DNA of 21,906 bases from Baffinella frigidus. Taxonomy: Eukaryota; Cryptophyceae; Cryptomonadales; Baffinellaceae. Location: contig MU646325.1 of assembly GCA_026770585.1 (NCBI GenBank), forward strand, positions 42,336 to 64,241, read 5' to 3'. Shown piece by piece: positions 21,100-21,906 of this stretch (its first letter is position 1; every line of letters begins with the position of its first letter). The notes under the pieces are model-generated. The model did no database searches. It was given only the letters and a program-made list of their open reading frames with translations, and was not told the DNA's origin. Both the position numbers and the translations under genes were made by a program.

Positions 21100-21829
21100 A
21101 CAGCTGACGCGCCTGGAGGGCAACTGGAGGGCAACTACGACCTAGTGCGCATCGACGCGCTCGGACCCAACTCCCAGCTCTGGTATCACCCCTTCTGCAT
21201 ACACCCCTCGGGTTGTTCTTGGGCTAGAGCCCCTCCGTCTCATCCTATCTCTCTACGTGGCGTGTACCGGTCGTTCTTGTCTTCTGAATAAACCTGCTTT
21301 CCCCCTTACACCCCCAGCCCTGCACCCTGAACTCCAGAACCCTCTAAACCCTAATGGCGCGTGCGCATCGACGCGCTCGGGCGCAACTTCCAGCTCTGGT
21401 TTCATCTCTCAACCTCAACCCTCGCCCCGGGACCCGGAACCCTGAACCCTAAACCCTGAACCCTGAATCCTGAATCCTGAACCCTACACCCTGGACCCTG
21501 AGCCCTGAATCCTGATCCCTGAACCCTAAAATGGCTTCAACTCCGCGGATCCCCTTCAGGCTGCGGAATGCCCAAACCCTACACCCTTCACAGCGCCTGA
21601 ACCCTACACCCTTCTGAGTGTCTAAACCCTACACCCTTCAGAATGCCTAGACCCTACACCCTTCAGGGTGCCTAAACCCTACACCCTTCAGAATGCCTGA
21701 ACCCTACACCCTTCAGAATGCCTAAACCCTACACCCTTCAGAATGCCTGGACCCTACACACTCGACCCTGAAGGATCGGCACGGGGAAGCGCGACCAGGA
21801 CGTGGTGGTCCACCGCCCCCAGGTTCCCT
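21100..21829 (+). CDS. Exon fragments of an unrecognised plus-strand gene (partial, probably continuing right)
   Basis: A segment at about 21100-21181 reads ...EGNYDLVRIDALGPNSQLW after a CACAG acceptor and before a TCTG|GTATCA donor. A shorter copy at 21359-21403 reads VRIDALGRNFQLW before TCTG|GTTTCA. A further segment at about 21774-21822 reads IGTGKRDQDVVVHRPQ and stops at CAG|GTTCCC. The phase-2 ends of the first pieces fit the phase of the last (TG plus G makes Trp). The copy at 21100 has an 11-bp internal duplication (TGGAGGGCAAC twice) that shifts its frame. I do not recognise the family. Which copy is real is unclear; the pattern resembles the exon-edge copies elsewhere in the window. 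Confidence 0.4.
21571..21760 (+). repeat. 25-bp minisatellite (CTAAACCCTACACCCTTCAGAATGC)
   Basis: Seven to eight units of AACCCTACACCCTTCAGAATG with small changes (CTGAGTGT, CAGGGTGC, GCGCC). Each unit contains one telomere-like CTAAACCCTA and a CTTCAG acceptor-like end. Confidence 0.9.
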
Positions 21830-21837
21830 AAACCATG

Positions 21838-21906
21838 AAACCTTAACCTCAAACCTAAAACCCTGACCCGTAAACCCTAAACCCTAAACCCTAAACCCTA
21901 AACCCT
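21838..21906 (+). repeat. CCCTAAA tract at right edge
   Basis: Degenerate units sharpen to exact CCCTAAACCCTAAA at the window end. It starts shortly after the CAG|GTTCCC donor of the plus-strand exon, so it is probably intronic rather than a chromosome end. Confidence 0.85.

Noticed and set aside
21571-21760. CRISPR-like array
   Set aside because: Units are contiguous 25-bp repeats without spacers in a eukaryotic intron-like setting.

Overview
This window looks like nuclear DNA of a eukaryotic microalga. The evidence is split genes with many tiny exons (36 to about 190 nt), GT-AG introns, GC-rich coding exons, and introns packed with plant/algal-type telomere-like heptamers (CCCTAAA and variants). 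No prokaryotic gene organisation is visible. I cannot name the species. The intron style resembles some large-genome green flagellates and other protists, but that is only an impression.

Two genes could be rebuilt exon by exon, and they diverge from a ~490-bp gap at 6227-6716. On the minus strand (6226 leftwards to 105, running off the left edge) is an ELO-family very-long-chain fatty-acid elongase. Seven exons are recognised, including the KxxExxDT motif and the HxxHH histidine box; the C-terminal part lies outside the window. On the plus strand (6717-18697) is a complete 17-exon gene. Its exons join in frame to 1500 nt (499 aa), giving an N-terminal MEWLQKAGDLL-type start, a long coiled coil with a golgin-84 signature (LQDREESLSSEK), and a C-terminal membrane anchor. 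I read it as a golgin-84/GOLGA5-like Golgi tether.

The right end (18.7-21.9 kb) holds a repeat-rich 3' region with a perfect 112-bp palindrome. It also holds the last exon of an unrecognised minus-strand gene (20364-20794) and fragments of an unrecognised plus-strand gene (about 21.1-21.83 kb). That gene probably continues to the right.

The most unusual property is the intron architecture. At least twelve exons have one to five decayed partial copies of themselves in the neighbouring introns. Copies on the upstream side carry the 3' splice site plus the start of the exon. Copies on the downstream side carry the end of the exon plus the 5' splice site. This is the pattern expected from repeated local tandem duplication across exon edges. 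Telomere-like tracts, microsatellites, foldback elements and a family of short terminal-inverted-repeat elements sit between the copies. Most long open frames in the window are low-complexity translations of these repeats and are not genes.
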